Below, piece after piece: positions 35,980-44,767 of a stretch of DNA of 64,000 nucleotides. Under the pieces are notes generated by a model, which saw nothing but the letters and a program-made list of their open reading frames with translations, did no database searches and was not told the DNA's origin. The stretch is from Neisseria cinerea (GTDB lineage Bacteria; Pseudomonadota; Gammaproteobacteria; Burkholderiales; Neisseriaceae): the NCBI RefSeq assembly GCF_900475315.1, contig NZ_LS483369.1:806001-870000 (forward strand), given 5' to 3'. The position numbers were made by a program, and so were the translations under genes. Position 1 is the first letter of the stretch; the number at the start of each line of letters is the position of its first letter.

Positions 35980-36389
35980 TTTGTGATTAACCTATTGATT
36001 TATAATGTTATTTATTATTGACTGCATTTCCGATACCCCTGAGCATACCCCCTTATCTCTTAGCGTGCCTGATGCACCCTTAGGAATCTGACGCAGAGTC
36101 TCGCTTTCTGACAAGTGTGCAATTTTGCCATCTTTTCGACCATTCGGGAAAGCACCGATTTTATGCCCTCATAAATTTTGATTATCCGATAGCCAAATAT
36201 AGCGGAATTCGTGTTCACATCATTCACTTCCCTAAAATTAGGGTTAATACAAATTAACGCCATTAAATGTCACAACCGTATCATTTTAAAAAACTTTTGC
36301 CGATACCTTGGTTTTTTCTTAAAAATTTATTATATAAATAATGTAATGTTATATAATAACAGGTTTTCAAAATGTGATGAGAAGCTAAA
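35980..36389. other. znuD/trpG divergent region
   Basis: 410 bases. The Zur operator of znuD is at 36347-36361. A minus-strand frame at 36060-36263 (ending in TCQKARLCVRFLRVHQAR) looks like a copy of a dispersed Neisseria repeat that happens to be open, not a gene. No other feature seen. Confidence 0.45.
36347..36361. promoter_or_regulatory. Zur operator of znuD
   Basis: TGTTATATAATAACA is a perfect 15-base palindrome and matches the meningococcal Zur consensus TGTTATDNHATAACA. It ends 28 bases before the znuD ATG and overlaps the likely -10 region (TATAAT at 36352-36357), so zinc-bound Zur would block transcription. Confidence 0.88.
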
Positions 36390-38678
36390 ATGGCTCAAAC
36401 TACGCTAAAACCCATTGTTTTATCAATTCTTTTAATCAGCACTCCTATCCTCTCGCAAGCACATGGGACCGAACAGTCTATGGACTTAAAAACGGTTACC
36501 GTCGTCGGCAAAAGCCGTCCGCGCACCACTTCGGGGCTGTTGCACACTTCAACCGCCTCCGACAAAATCATCTCCGGCGATACTTTGCGCCAAAAAGCCG
36601 TCAACCTAGGCGATGCTTTAGACGGCGTACCGGGCATTCATGCCTCGCAATACGGCGGCGGCGCATCCGCTCCCGTCATTCGCGGTCAAACAGGCAGACG
36701 GATTAAAGTATTGAACCATCACGGCGAAACGGGTGACATGGCGGACTTCTCTCCAGACCATGCAATCATGGTGGACAGCGCCTTGTCGCAACAGATCGAA
36801 ATCCTGCGTGGCCCGGTTACGCTCTTGTACAGCTCAGGCAATGTGGCCGGTTTGGTCGATGTTGCCGATGGCAAAATCCCCGAAAAAATGCCTGAAAACG
36901 GCGTATCGGGCGAAGCCGGATTGCGTTTGAGCAGCGGCAATTTGGAAAAACTGACATCCGCAGGCATCAATATCGGTTTGGGCAACAACTTCGTGCTGCA
37001 TACCGAAGGCTTGTACCGCAAATCTGGCAATTACGCCGTACCGCGCTATCAAAAAGAAGAAGGCCGTCTGAAACGACTGCCCGACAGCCATGCCGATTCC
37101 AAAACAGGCAGCATCGGGCTGTCTTGGGTTGGCGAAAAAGGCTTTATCGGCGTGGCGTACAGCGACCGTCGCGACCAATACGGCCTGCCTGCCCACAGCC
37201 ACGAATACGATGATTGCCACGCCGACATCATCTGGCAAAAGAGTTTGATTAACAAACGCTATTTGCAGCTTTATCCGCACCTGTTGACCGAAGAAGACGT
37301 CGATTACGACAATCCGGGCTTGAGCTGCGGCTTCCACGACGACGATAATGCACACGCCCACACCCACAGCGGCAGACCGTGGATAGACCTGCGCAATAAA
37401 CGCTACGAACTCCGCGCCGAATGGAAGCAGCCTCTCCCAGGTTTTGAAGCCCTGCGCGTACATCTGAACCGCAACGACTACCACCACGACGAAAAAGCAG
37501 GCGATGCAGTAGAAAACTTCTTCAACAACAAAACACACAACGCCCGTATCGAGTTGCGCCACCAACCCATAGGCCGTCTGAAAGGCAGCTGGGGCGTGCA
37601 ATATTTGGGACAAAAATCCAGCGCACTTTCCGCCATTCCCGAAACCGTCCAACAACCAATGTTGATTGACAATAATGTGCGCCATTACAGCTTTTTCGGT
37701 GTAGAACAGGCAAACTGGGATAACTTCACGCTTGAAGGCGGCGTACGCGTGGAAAAACAAAAAGCCTCCATCCAGTACGACAAAGCATTGATTGATCGGG
37801 AAAACTACTACAACCAACCCCTACCCGACCTCGGCGCGCACCGCCAAACCGCCCGCTCGTTCGCACTTTCAGGCAACTGGTATTTCACGCCACACCACAA
37901 GCTCAGCCTGACTGCCTCCCATCAGGAACGCCTGCCGTCAACGCAAGAGCTGTACGCACACGGCAAACACGTTGCCACCAACACCTTTGAAGTCGGCAAC
38001 AAACACCTCAACAAAGAGCGTTCCAACAACATCGAAATCGCGCTGGGCTACGAAGGCGACCGCTGGCAATACAATCTGGCACTCTACCGCAACCGCTTCG
38101 GTAACTACATCTACGCCCAAACCTTAAACGACGGACGCGGCCCCAAATCCATCGAAGACGACAGCGAAATGAAGCTCGTGCGCTACAACCAATCCGGTGC
38201 GGACTTCTACGGCGCAGAAGGCGAAATCTACTTCAAACCGACACCGCGCTACCGCATCGGCGTTTCCGGCGACTATGTACGAGGCCGTCTGAAAAACCTG
38301 CCATCCCTACCTGGCAGGGAAGATGCTTACGGCAACCGTCCTTTCATCGCACAGGATAACCAAAATGCGCCTCGCGTTCCGGCTGCGCGCCTCGGCTTCC
38401 ACCTGAAAGCCTCGCTGACCGACCGTATCGATGCCAATTTGGACTACTACCGCGTGTTCGCCCAAAACAAACTCGCCCGCTACGAAACGCGCACGCCCGG
38501 ACACCATATGCTCAACGTCGGTGCAAACTACCGCCGCAATACGCGCTATGGCGAGTGGAATTGGTACGTCAAAGCCGACAACCTGCTCAACCAATCCGTT
38601 TACGCCCACAGCAGCTTCCTCTCTAATACGCCGCAAATGGGCCGCAGCTTTACCGGCGGCGTGAACGTGAAGTTTTAA
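36390..38678 (+). CDS. znuD: TonB-dependent zinc receptor ZnuD
   Basis: 762-residue outer-membrane receptor for zinc (and reportedly haem), energised by TonB. Signal peptide (about residues 1-24, ending SQAHG). A TonB box-like DLKTVTVVG is followed by the plug (VPGIHASQYGGGASAPVIRGQTG) and a 22-strand barrel ending in KF with a terminal aromatic. Metal-binding loops are visible as PAHSHEYDDCHAD and CGFHDDDNAHAHTHSG. Start: GAGAAG 8 bases upstream. A Zur box overlaps the promoter. Three AG-type DUS lie in frame inside the gene (37062, 37571, 38282), each encoding Gly-Arg-Leu-Lys. A protective vaccine-type antigen in meningococci. Confidence 0.96.
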   Translation: MAQTTLKPIVLSILLISTPILSQAHGTEQSMDLKTVTVVGKSRPRTTSGLLHTSTASDKIISGDTLRQKAVNLGDALDGVPGIHASQYGGGASAPVIRGQTGRRIKVLNHHGETGDMADFSPDHAIMVDSALSQQIEILRGPVTLLYSSGNVAGLVDVADGKIPEKMPENGVSGEAGLRLSSGNLEKLTSAGINIGLGNNFVLHTEGLYRKSGNYAVPRYQKEEGRLKRLPDSHADSKTGSIGLSWVGEKGFIGVAYSDRRDQYGLPAHSHEYDDCHADIIWQKSLINKRYLQLYPHLLTEEDVDYDNPGLSCGFHDDDNAHAHTHSGRPWIDLRNKRYELRAEWKQPLPGFEALRVHLNRNDYHHDEKAGDAVENFFNNKTHNARIELRHQPIGRLKGSWGVQYLGQKSSALSAIPETVQQPMLIDNNVRHYSFFGVEQANWDNFTLEGGVRVEKQKASIQYDKALIDRENYYNQPLPDLGAHRQTARSFALSGNWYFTPHHKLSLTASHQERLPSTQELYAHGKHVATNTFEVGNKHLNKERSNNIEIALGYEGDRWQYNLALYRNRFGNYIYAQTLNDGRGPKSIEDDSEMKLVRYNQSGADFYGAEGEIYFKPTPRYRIGVSGDYVRGRLKNLPSLPGREDAYGNRPFIAQDNQNAPRVPAARLGFHLKASLTDRIDANLDYYRVFAQNKLARYETRTPGHHMLNVGANYRRNTRYGEWNWYVKADNLLNQSVYAHSSFLSNTPQMGRSFTGGVNVKF
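37062..37073 (+). repeat. Intragenic AG-DUS in znuD, copy 1
   Basis: AGGCCGTCTGAA in the frame that gives Gly-Arg-Leu-Lys. Confidence 0.9.
37571..37582 (+). repeat. Intragenic AG-DUS in znuD, copy 2
   Basis: AGGCCGTCTGAA, again Gly-Arg-Leu-Lys. Confidence 0.9.
38282..38293 (+). repeat. Intragenic AG-DUS in znuD, copy 3
   Basis: AGGCCGTCTGAA, again Gly-Arg-Leu-Lys. Confidence 0.9.
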
Positions 38679-38694
38679 AATCGGACAGACAAAC

Positions 38695-38732
38695 AAAAAA
38701 GGTTTTCAGACGGCAGTCTGAAAACCTTTTTC
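38695..38732 (+). terminator. Terminator of znuD
   Basis: AAAAAGGTTTTCAGAC and GTCTGAAAACCTTTTT pair over a GGCA loop and end in a T run: a classic intrinsic terminator. It is built from one DUS core overlapping a half copy. Confidence 0.9.
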
Positions 38733-38761
38733 TTACTTTAAACCAATTTTAAAACCGGCAA

Positions 38762-38818
38762 TTAATCTTTCAACACATCTTGCACAGCCGCCTGAATCTT
38801 GGCAGCAGCAGCTTCGAT
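38762..38818 (-). pseudogene. Detached C-terminal tail of psd
   Basis: In-frame 18-codon extension past the psd stop, reading IEAAAAKIQAAVQDVLKD then TAA. Coding-like and amphipathic; see psd. Confidence 0.7.
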
Positions 38819-39541
38819 TTAGTGCTGTTCGGCAGATTGGTTTGCCGCTGTTTCAACCGAAGCAGCTTGTGAAACAGACTCGGCTTGAGGATCAGTCAGC
38901 GGCAAACGCGCCAATACAGTGCTGACGCCGGTAACTTTATCGCCAATCGCCACTTGCGCCTGCGCATCGACAGGCAGATACATATCCACGCGCGAACCGA
39001 AGCGGATAAAGCCATAGCGTTCGCCGCGAGACAGTTTCGCACCTGCTTGGGTGTAGCACAAAATACGGCGCGCCACCAAACCGGCCACTTGAACAAAAGT
39101 AATTTCACGACCGGAAGCCGTAGTCGCCAACACCGCATTACGTTCATTTTCCGTGCTGGCTTTGTCCAAATCCGCATTCACGAATTTACCTTTGTTATAG
39201 ACCACTTTTGTTACCGTACAATCGGCAGGCGATTTTTGCGAATGCACATTGAACACGTTCATAAAAATACTGATTTTCAAAGCATCGACATCACGATACG
39301 GATCGCGTGCGCGCTCGACCACCACGATACGGCCGTCAACAGGACTCAACACCGCTTCAGGATTTTGCGGAATCTCACGCGCAGGGTCGCGGAAAAACTG
39401 CAGGGCAAATACGGTAAACACCCAAAACGGCAAAGACCACCAGCCGCAGCACATCAACACCAGCAGGCTCAAAGCCAAACCGCCGCCGATAATCGGCCAG
39501 CCCTCACGGGCAATAATCGGGTGGGGGTAAAGACGGTTCAT
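38819..39541 (-). CDS. psd: Phosphatidylserine decarboxylase, shortened by a stop codon
   Basis: 240-residue PSD-A type enzyme that makes phosphatidylethanolamine. Two hydrophobic segments at the N-terminus, [15 protein letters not shown], the His in [13 protein letters not shown], and the self-cleavage site RFGSRVD (Gly-Ser, Ser becoming the pyruvoyl group at about residue 187). The catalytic part is intact. After the TAA at 38821-38819 the same frame continues for 18 sense codons (IEAAAAKIQAAVQDVLKD) to a second TAA at 38764-38762. The neisserial Psd proteins I recall end with this tail, so CAA to TAA has probably cut it. The tail is helical and outside the catalytic core, so activity may persist. 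Monocistronic. Confidence 0.9.
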   Translation of the reverse strand: MNRLYPHPIIAREGWPIIGGGLALSLLVLMCCGWWSLPFWVFTVFALQFFRDPAREIPQNPEAVLSPVDGRIVVVERARDPYRDVDALKISIFMNVFNVHSQKSPADCTVTKVVYNKGKFVNADLDKASTENERNAVLATTASGREITFVQVAGLVARRILCYTQAGAKLSRGERYGFIRFGSRVDMYLPVDAQAQVAIGDKVTGVSTVLARLPLTDPQAESVSQAASVETAANQSAEQH

Positions 39542-39612
39542 TTGTCATCCTTCTATTCAAGCGGGTTAAAATTGCCGACATTATAGCGGAATCTGCCGTA
39601 CTCCGCTGGCAA

Positions 39613-39624
39613 ATGCCGTCTGAA
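39613..39624 (+). repeat. DNA uptake sequence, AT type, upstream of uvrA
   Basis: ATGCCGTCTGAA; with the reverse copy at 39677-39688 it brackets the uvrA promoter region instead of forming a tight hairpin. Confidence 0.9.
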
Positions 39625-39630
39625 TCCTGC

Positions 39631-39660
39631 TTAAGACGTTATTTGATAAAGTGCTACAAT
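39631..39660 (+). promoter_or_regulatory. Candidate uvrA promoter
   Basis: TTAAGA (39631-39636), 18 bases, TACAAT (39655-39660). Modest match, 33 bases upstream of the uvrA ATG. No SOS box visible, as expected for Neisseria. Confidence 0.4.
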
Positions 39661-39676
39661 AGCCGTTTCCTTCTTT

Positions 39677-39688
39677 TTCAGACGGCAT
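39677..39688 (-). repeat. DNA uptake sequence, AT type, in uvrA leader
   Basis: TTCAGACGGCAT ending 5 bases before the uvrA ATG, so it occupies the ribosome-binding region. Confidence 0.9.
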
Positions 39689-39693
39689 TCACC

Positions 39694-42543
39694 ATGTGCA
39701 ACCATCATCCCAAACATTCACACGACAACGACACCATCCGCATCCGCGGCGCGCGCACGCATAATTTGAAAAATGTCGATTTAGACATTCCGCGCCACAA
39801 GCTGGTGGTGGTAACAGGATTGTCAGGCAGCGGCAAATCGTCGCTGGCATTTGACACGCTGTATGCCGAAGGGCAGCGGCGCTATGTTGAGAGCCTTTCC
39901 GCCTATGCGCGGCAGTTTTTGCAGATGATGGACAAACCCGATGTCGATTTGATCGAAGGTCTGTCGCCCGCGATTTCCATCGAGCAGAAATCCACCAGCC
40001 ACAATCCGCGTTCCACCGTCGGCACGGTAACGGAAATCCATGACTATCTGCGCCTTTTGTACGCCCGCGTCGGCATGCCGTATTGCCCCGAACACAATCT
40101 GCCGCTATCCAGCCAAACCGTATCGCAGATGGTCGATGCCGTGTTGAAGCTGCCGGAAGACACGCGCGTGATGATTCTGGCGCCGGCGGTGCGCGAACGT
40201 AAGGGCGAATTTGTCGATTTCTTTGCCGACTTGCAGGCGCAAGGTTTTGCGCGGGTGCGCGTGGACGGCGAGGTCTATCAGCTGGACGAAGTGCCGAAGC
40301 TGGAAAAAAACATCAAGCACAATATCGACGTGGTCATCGACCGCGTGAAAGTGAAGGCTGACATCAAGCAGCGGCTAGCGGAAAGTTTTGAAACCGCGCT
40401 GCGCCACGGCAACGAACGCGCGTTGGCAATGGAAATGGAAAGCGGCGAAGAACATTGGTTCTCCGCGCGTTTTGCCTGTCCCGTATGTTCATACAGCTTG
40501 CCCGAATTAGAGCCGCGCCTGTTTTCCTTCAACAACCCGATGGGTTCCTGCCCAACTTGCGACGGCTTAGGCAACACCAATTTCTTCGACCCCGAAAAAG
40601 TAGTCGCCCATCCCGAACTGTCGTTGGCAACGGGCGCGATTGACGGTTGGGACAAGCGCAACCAGTTCTATTTCCAAATGATTCAGTCGCTGGCGCGGCA
40701 TTACGGTTTCGATGTGCAGGCTGCTTGGGAAACGCTGCCTGAAAAAGTCAAAAAAGTCATCCTGCACGGTTCGGGAAAGGAAGTGATTGATTTCACCTAC
40801 CTATCCGAACGCGGCACCACCTTCAACCGCAGCCACGCCTTCGAAGGCATCATCCCCAATCTCGAACGCCGCTACCGAGAAACAGACAGCGAAACCGTGC
40901 GCGAAAAACTGCGCGAATACCAAAACCACCGCGCCTGCCCGAGCTGCGGCGGCGCACGTTTGCGCAAAGAAGCGCGTTACGTTTACGTCAGCGGCGAACC
41001 CTTACACGAAGTTTCCGCCTGGCCGCTGACCAAAACCCACCAATTCTTTGAAACGCTGGATTTAGACGGCAACAAGAAACAAATCGCCGAAAAAATCCTC
41101 AAAGAAATCACCGAGCGGCTCGGCTTCCTGATTAACGTCGGGCTGGATTACCTGAATCTCTCCCGCTCCGCCGAAACTCTCTCCGGCGGCGAAGCCCAGC
41201 GCATCCGCCTCGCCAGCCAAATCGGCAGCGGCCTGACCGGCGTGATGTACGTTTTGGACGAACCCTCCATCGGCCTGCACCAGCGCGACAACGACCGCCT
41301 GCTCGCCACCCTCAAACGCCTGCGCGATTTGGGCAACAGCGTGATTGTGGTCGAACACGACGAAGACGCCATCCGCGAAGCTGATTTCGTCGTCGATATG
41401 GGTCCTGGCGCGGGCGAACACGGCGGCAACGTACTGATTGCCGACACCCCCGAAAACGTCGCCAAATGCGAAAAATCCGTTACCGGACAATACCTCAGCG
41501 GCAAAAAATCCATTGCCGTGCCGTCTGAACGCACGCCCGTCAATCCCGACCGAATGCTCGTCCTCAAAGGCGCGCGCGGCAACAACCTCAAAAACGTTAC
41601 CCTCGAACTGCCGCTCGGTTTGATTACCTGCATCACCGGCGTATCCGGCAGCGGTAAATCCACCCTGATTAACGACACCCTCGCCAAAATCACCGCCCGC
41701 GAACTCAACCGCGCCCAAGAAGAACCCGCCCCATACGACGACATCCACGGCCTCGAACACCTCGACAAAGTCATCAACGTCGACCAATCCCCCATCGGCC
41801 GCACCCCGCGCTCCAACCCCGCCACCTACACCGGCCTGTTCACCCCCATCCGCGAACTCTTCGCCGGCGTGCCCCTTTCGCGCGAACGCGGCTACAACGT
41901 CGGCAGATTCTCCTTCAACGTCAAAGGCGGCCGCTGCGAAGCCTGCCAAGGCGACGGCGTCATCAAAGTCGAAATGCACTTCCTGCCCGATGTGTATGTC
42001 CCCTGCGAAGTCTGCCACGGCAAACGCTACAACCGCGAAACCCTCGAAATCCAATACAAAGGCAAAAACATCAGCCAAGTCCTCGACATGACCGTCGAAG
42101 AAGCCCGCGAATTCTTCGACGCTGTCCCCACCGTATCGCGCAAACTGCAAACCCTGATGGACGTAGGCCTAGGCTACATCCGCCTCGGCCAGTCCGCCAC
42201 CACCCTCTCCGGCGGCGAAGCCCAGCGCGTCAAACTCGCCTTGGAACTCTCCAAACGCGACACCGGCAGAACGCTCTACATCCTCGACGAACCCACCACC
42301 GGCCTGCACTTCGCCGACATCGCCCTGCTGCTGGAAGTGATAGGCCGTCTGAAAGGCAAAGGCAACTCGATTGTGATTATCGAGCATAATCTTGACGTGA
42401 TTAAAACTGCGGATTGGATTGTGGACTTAGGGCCGGAAGGCGGCGATGGCGGGGGCAGGATTATTGCGGAAGGTAGCCCCGAGGAAGTGGCGAAGGTTAA
42501 GGGGAGTTATACTGGGAAGTATTTGAAAGTGGTTTTGGGATAA
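39694..42543 (+). CDS. uvrA: Excinuclease ABC subunit A
   Basis: 949-residue damage-recognition ATPase of nucleotide excision repair. Two ABC modules: Walker A GLSGSGKS (about residue 45) and GVSGSGKS (about residue 650); signature LSGGEAQR in both; Walker [11 protein letters not shown] and [10 protein letters not shown]. Zinc fingers CPVC...CPTC and CEAC...CEVC. The ATG at 39694 gives the standard length; an upstream start in a DUS is rejected. Odd point: from about 42354, just after an in-frame AG-DUS, codon choice changes from strongly C-ending to mixed, although the protein sequence stays normal (see findings). The A+T-rich AIPR gene starts 40 bases after the stop without a terminator. 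Confidence 0.97.
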   Translation: MCNHHPKHSHDNDTIRIRGARTHNLKNVDLDIPRHKLVVVTGLSGSGKSSLAFDTLYAEGQRRYVESLSAYARQFLQMMDKPDVDLIEGLSPAISIEQKSTSHNPRSTVGTVTEIHDYLRLLYARVGMPYCPEHNLPLSSQTVSQMVDAVLKLPEDTRVMILAPAVRERKGEFVDFFADLQAQGFARVRVDGEVYQLDEVPKLEKNIKHNIDVVIDRVKVKADIKQRLAESFETALRHGNERALAMEMESGEEHWFSARFACPVCSYSLPELEPRLFSFNNPMGSCPTCDGLGNTNFFDPEKVVAHPELSLATGAIDGWDKRNQFYFQMIQSLARHYGFDVQAAWETLPEKVKKVILHGSGKEVIDFTYLSERGTTFNRSHAFEGIIPNLERRYRETDSETVREKLREYQNHRACPSCGGARLRKEARYVYVSGEPLHEVSAWPLTKTHQFFETLDLDGNKKQIAEKILKEITERLGFLINVGLDYLNLSRSAETLSGGEAQRIRLASQIGSGLTGVMYVLDEPSIGLHQRDNDRLLATLKRLRDLGNSVIVVEHDEDAIREADFVVDMGPGAGEHGGNVLIADTPENVAKCEKSVTGQYLSGKKSIAVPSERTPVNPDRMLVLKGARGNNLKNVTLELPLGLITCITGVSGSGKSTLINDTLAKITARELNRAQEEPAPYDDIHGLEHLDKVINVDQSPIGRTPRSNPATYTGLFTPIRELFAGVPLSRERGYNVGRFSFNVKGGRCEACQGDGVIKVEMHFLPDVYVPCEVCHGKRYNRETLEIQYKGKNISQVLDMTVEEAREFFDAVPTVSRKLQTLMDVGLGYIRLGQSATTLSGGEAQRVKLALELSKRDTGRTLYILDEPTTGLHFADIALLLEVIGRLKGKGNSIVIIEHNLDVIKTADWIVDLGPEGGDGGGRIIAEGSPEEVAKVKGSYTGKYLKVVLG
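42342..42353 (+). repeat. Intragenic AG-DUS in uvrA
   Basis: AGGCCGTCTGAA in frame as Gly-Arg-Leu-Lys; marks the point where codon usage changes. Confidence 0.9.
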
Positions 42544-42583
42544 AACTACATAATTTTTTAATCGAGAAAAGGAAAGTATAAAT

Positions 42584-44287
42584 ATGAAAAATGTTATCTT
42601 AAATGGAAAACTGAATGAATTCAAAAAACGTCATTCAATAAGTAAAGAAAAAGAAGATACAGCCTTTGAGAAATTTGTAAATTATTCTATCTTAAATGCC
42701 GAATATTATGATTCTTTTAGTTTTAATAAGGTTTCTACTGGTACAGCTTATGGTATTGATGGAGTTGCAATTGCTATTAATGGGATCATTGTTAATGACC
42801 TAAAAGATGAAATTACAACATATACAAATGCAGACTTTGATGCCAAGTTTACATTTATACAAACTAAAACGTCAGATTCTTTTGATAAGGGAGACTTTCT
42901 AAAGTTTATTGAATCTATTGCCAAGTTTTTTCTAGATGATGAAAAATATTTTCCACCTGAGATAAAGAAACTATATGGTATTCGACATACTATTTATGAG
43001 CGTGCTGCAAAACTAAAAAAACTACCTGAAGTTTCTATTTATTATGTTTATTCTGGATATGCGAATTCATCTTTATATGAAACTATAGAATTTTCAAAGG
43101 AGCAACTCAGAAAACAGGTGGAACGATATGTAAGTAAAATTAATTGCCACATTTTTGATAGTGAGCAAATTAGCATTGCTTATAGAGAAGCACAAAACGA
43201 GATAACTAAAGATTTTAAATTAGAAAAACATATTACTCTTCCGCAAATAAGTGGAACTGAATATGCATATTTAGGAGTTATAAAATGTAAAGATTTTGTT
43301 GAATTAATCTCAAGAGCCACTGGAGAAATCAATAAAGGGCTTTTTGCTGATAATGTCAGAGATTTTTTAGGAAATAACTTAATTAATAATAGTATTAATA
43401 AGACCATTGAGGATATAAATGAAAAAGATAAATTTGCATTATTAAATAACGGTATCACAATTGTAGCCAAAGAAATTAGTAGTAGAGGCGATATATTCAC
43501 TATTAGAAAATTTCAAATCGTCAATGGATGTCAAACAAGTCATGTTATATTTAATGCCAAGAATAATTTAGATGACAATATGTACGTAACATTAAAGTTG
43601 ATACAAACTTCAGATATCAATTTAACTAATAGAATAATTGAGACAACAAATAGTCAATCAAGAGTAATGAAGGAAGCTTTGGTTGCAATTAATCCTTATC
43701 ATAGAAAATTAGAAGATTACTTCTCAGGTATGCGTCATAGTGGATACAGATATTATTATGAGAGAAGATCTCATCAGTTTGATGATTTTGATGATATTAC
43801 TAGAAATGATATTGTTACTATTCCCTCGCTGATTAAGTCATTCGTATCAATTATGCTTTCTGAACCTCATAAGGTGCACTATTATTATGGAACGTTAATC
43901 AATCAATACATGCAAAAAGAAGATAATAGTCACAAAGATGTAAATCTATTTGATGAGGAAACTCATCCAAGAATATATTTTATTGCGCATCATTTGCTTA
44001 TGAAAGTAAGTGAATCAATTAATTTAAGTAAAAAATCATTAAGTCCATGGCGTTATCATATCGCTTTTCTAATTAAAAATGAGATATTGCCTAATTTAGA
44101 TTTAAAACAGAAATATAAAGATAAAAATATTTCTGAGTTTTTGCAAGTAATAACGGATAATTTTCAGGATTCATTTGAACGTGTTGTAAATTTTTTAAAT
44201 TCCAAAAAGTTAACAATCCAAAAGGACCAGAATAGAAATCCTAAAATTACTAAGGAATTGATAGAGGAATATAAAAGAAAGCCGTAG
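42584..44287 (+). CDS. AIPR-family protein (abortive phage infection type)
   Basis: 567 residues, no signal peptide or membrane segment. The central motifs NNGITIVAKE (about residue 290), FQIVNGCQTSHVIF (about residue 308) and IIETTNSQSRVMKEAL (about residue 350) are those of the AIPR domain (PF10592), named after an abortive-infection phage-resistance protein of Lactococcus. An N-terminal part (about residues 1-150) includes FTFIQTKTSDSFDKGDF, close to the Q-x-K element of restriction-like nucleases. Clearly A+T-rich against its neighbours and without any DUS, so recently acquired. A good AAGGAAAG site stands upstream. It may be transcribed from uvrA. No partner gene is left next to it. Confidence 0.85.
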   Translation: MKNVILNGKLNEFKKRHSISKEKEDTAFEKFVNYSILNAEYYDSFSFNKVSTGTAYGIDGVAIAINGIIVNDLKDEITTYTNADFDAKFTFIQTKTSDSFDKGDFLKFIESIAKFFLDDEKYFPPEIKKLYGIRHTIYERAAKLKKLPEVSIYYVYSGYANSSLYETIEFSKEQLRKQVERYVSKINCHIFDSEQISIAYREAQNEITKDFKLEKHITLPQISGTEYAYLGVIKCKDFVELISRATGEINKGLFADNVRDFLGNNLINNSINKTIEDINEKDKFALLNNGITIVAKEISSRGDIFTIRKFQIVNGCQTSHVIFNAKNNLDDNMYVTLKLIQTSDINLTNRIIETTNSQSRVMKEALVAINPYHRKLEDYFSGMRHSGYRYYYERRSHQFDDFDDITRNDIVTIPSLIKSFVSIMLSEPHKVHYYYGTLINQYMQKEDNSHKDVNLFDEETHPRIYFIAHHLLMKVSESINLSKKSLSPWRYHIAFLIKNEILPNLDLKQKYKDKNISEFLQVITDNFQDSFERVVNFLNSKKLTIQKDQNRNPKITKELIEEYKRKP

Positions 44288-44304
44288 CCTGCATATCCAA
44301 CCGA

Positions 44305-44391
44305 CCGCGTGCGTGCTGCGCCACACACCCTACCTGTGAATCACTCGGAATTTCAAAACCAACGTGTAGGGTATGTACGGTACGCACGCGG
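44305..44391. repeat. REP-like inverted pair
   Basis: CCGCGTGCGTGCTGCGCCAC plus ACACCCTAC (44305-44333) is mirrored by GTAGGGTATGTACGGTACGC plus ACGCGG (44366-44391). GC-rich arms in an A+T-rich setting, as in REP/BIME units associated with RAYT transposases. Confidence 0.65.
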
Positions 44392-44422
44392 CTGCTTGAT
44401 TGATGGCTTGCCATTTCAACTT

Positions 44423-44434
44423 TTCAGACGGCCT
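44423..44434 (-). repeat. DNA uptake sequence, AG type
   Basis: TTCAGACGGCCT, followed 8 bases later by a truncated CGTCTGAAA that may be a decayed partner. Confidence 0.85.
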
Positions 44435-44528
44435 CCAATATCGTCTGAAAACATAAGCTTCAACAAAGTTAAACCTTAAAAAACAAACCATTCCTTCTCC
44501 AACATCCAAACCACAAACAAAAATCCTA

Positions 44529-44600
44529 TGGCGCTTTATCTCAGAAACTTCATTGCCAACGGCACATTCTTTTTCACCCTCAAACTCGCTAATCTGTATT
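44529..44600 (+). pseudogene. Fragment of a REP-associated (IS200-like) transposase
   Basis: ATG followed by MALYLRNFIANGTFF, like the N-terminus of RAYT/Y1 transposases (pattern Y-R-R-x(4)-GGTYFFT). The frame then leaves the family pattern and soon stops. No catalytic HUH or Tyr region remains. Confidence 0.5.
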
Positions 44601-44709
44601 GGTATAAGATTGTCTAATATATCCGATCCTTACCTATCGTAAAATCATATGCTGATGTTTAAACGGTTCAACCGGACATGCCTGAATAACAGGGTTGATT
44701 GGCTAATAT

Positions 44710-44742
44710 AAAACTGCACTTCGGAAACCGGAGTGCAGTTTT
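44710..44742. terminator. Strong hairpin terminator of dctA
   Basis: AAAACTGCACTTCGG and CCGGAGTGCAGTTTT pair across a 3-base loop, with A and T runs on both sides. It is not DUS-based, unlike most terminators here. Confidence 0.9.
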
Positions 44743-44767
44743 ATTCGTTTAGTTTATATTTGACGGT

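Larger units (their letters stand above)
44288..44767. other. Decayed mobile sequence after the AIPR gene
   Basis: About 480 bases with no intact gene. In order: an inverted REP-like pair (44305-44391), an AG-DUS (44423-44434), the start of a REP-associated transposase (44529-44600) and the terminator hairpin of dctA (44710-44742). Confidence 0.65.

Noticed and set aside
36060-36263. 67-codon minus-strand frame upstream of znuD
   Set aside because: Reads like a dispersed Neisseria repeat rather than a protein; no ribosome site. I am not certain of the repeat's identity.
41062-42150. Long minus-strand open frame (362 codons) across uvrA
   Set aside because: Antisense shadow caused by C-ending codons; low-complexity Ala/Gly/Phe composition.
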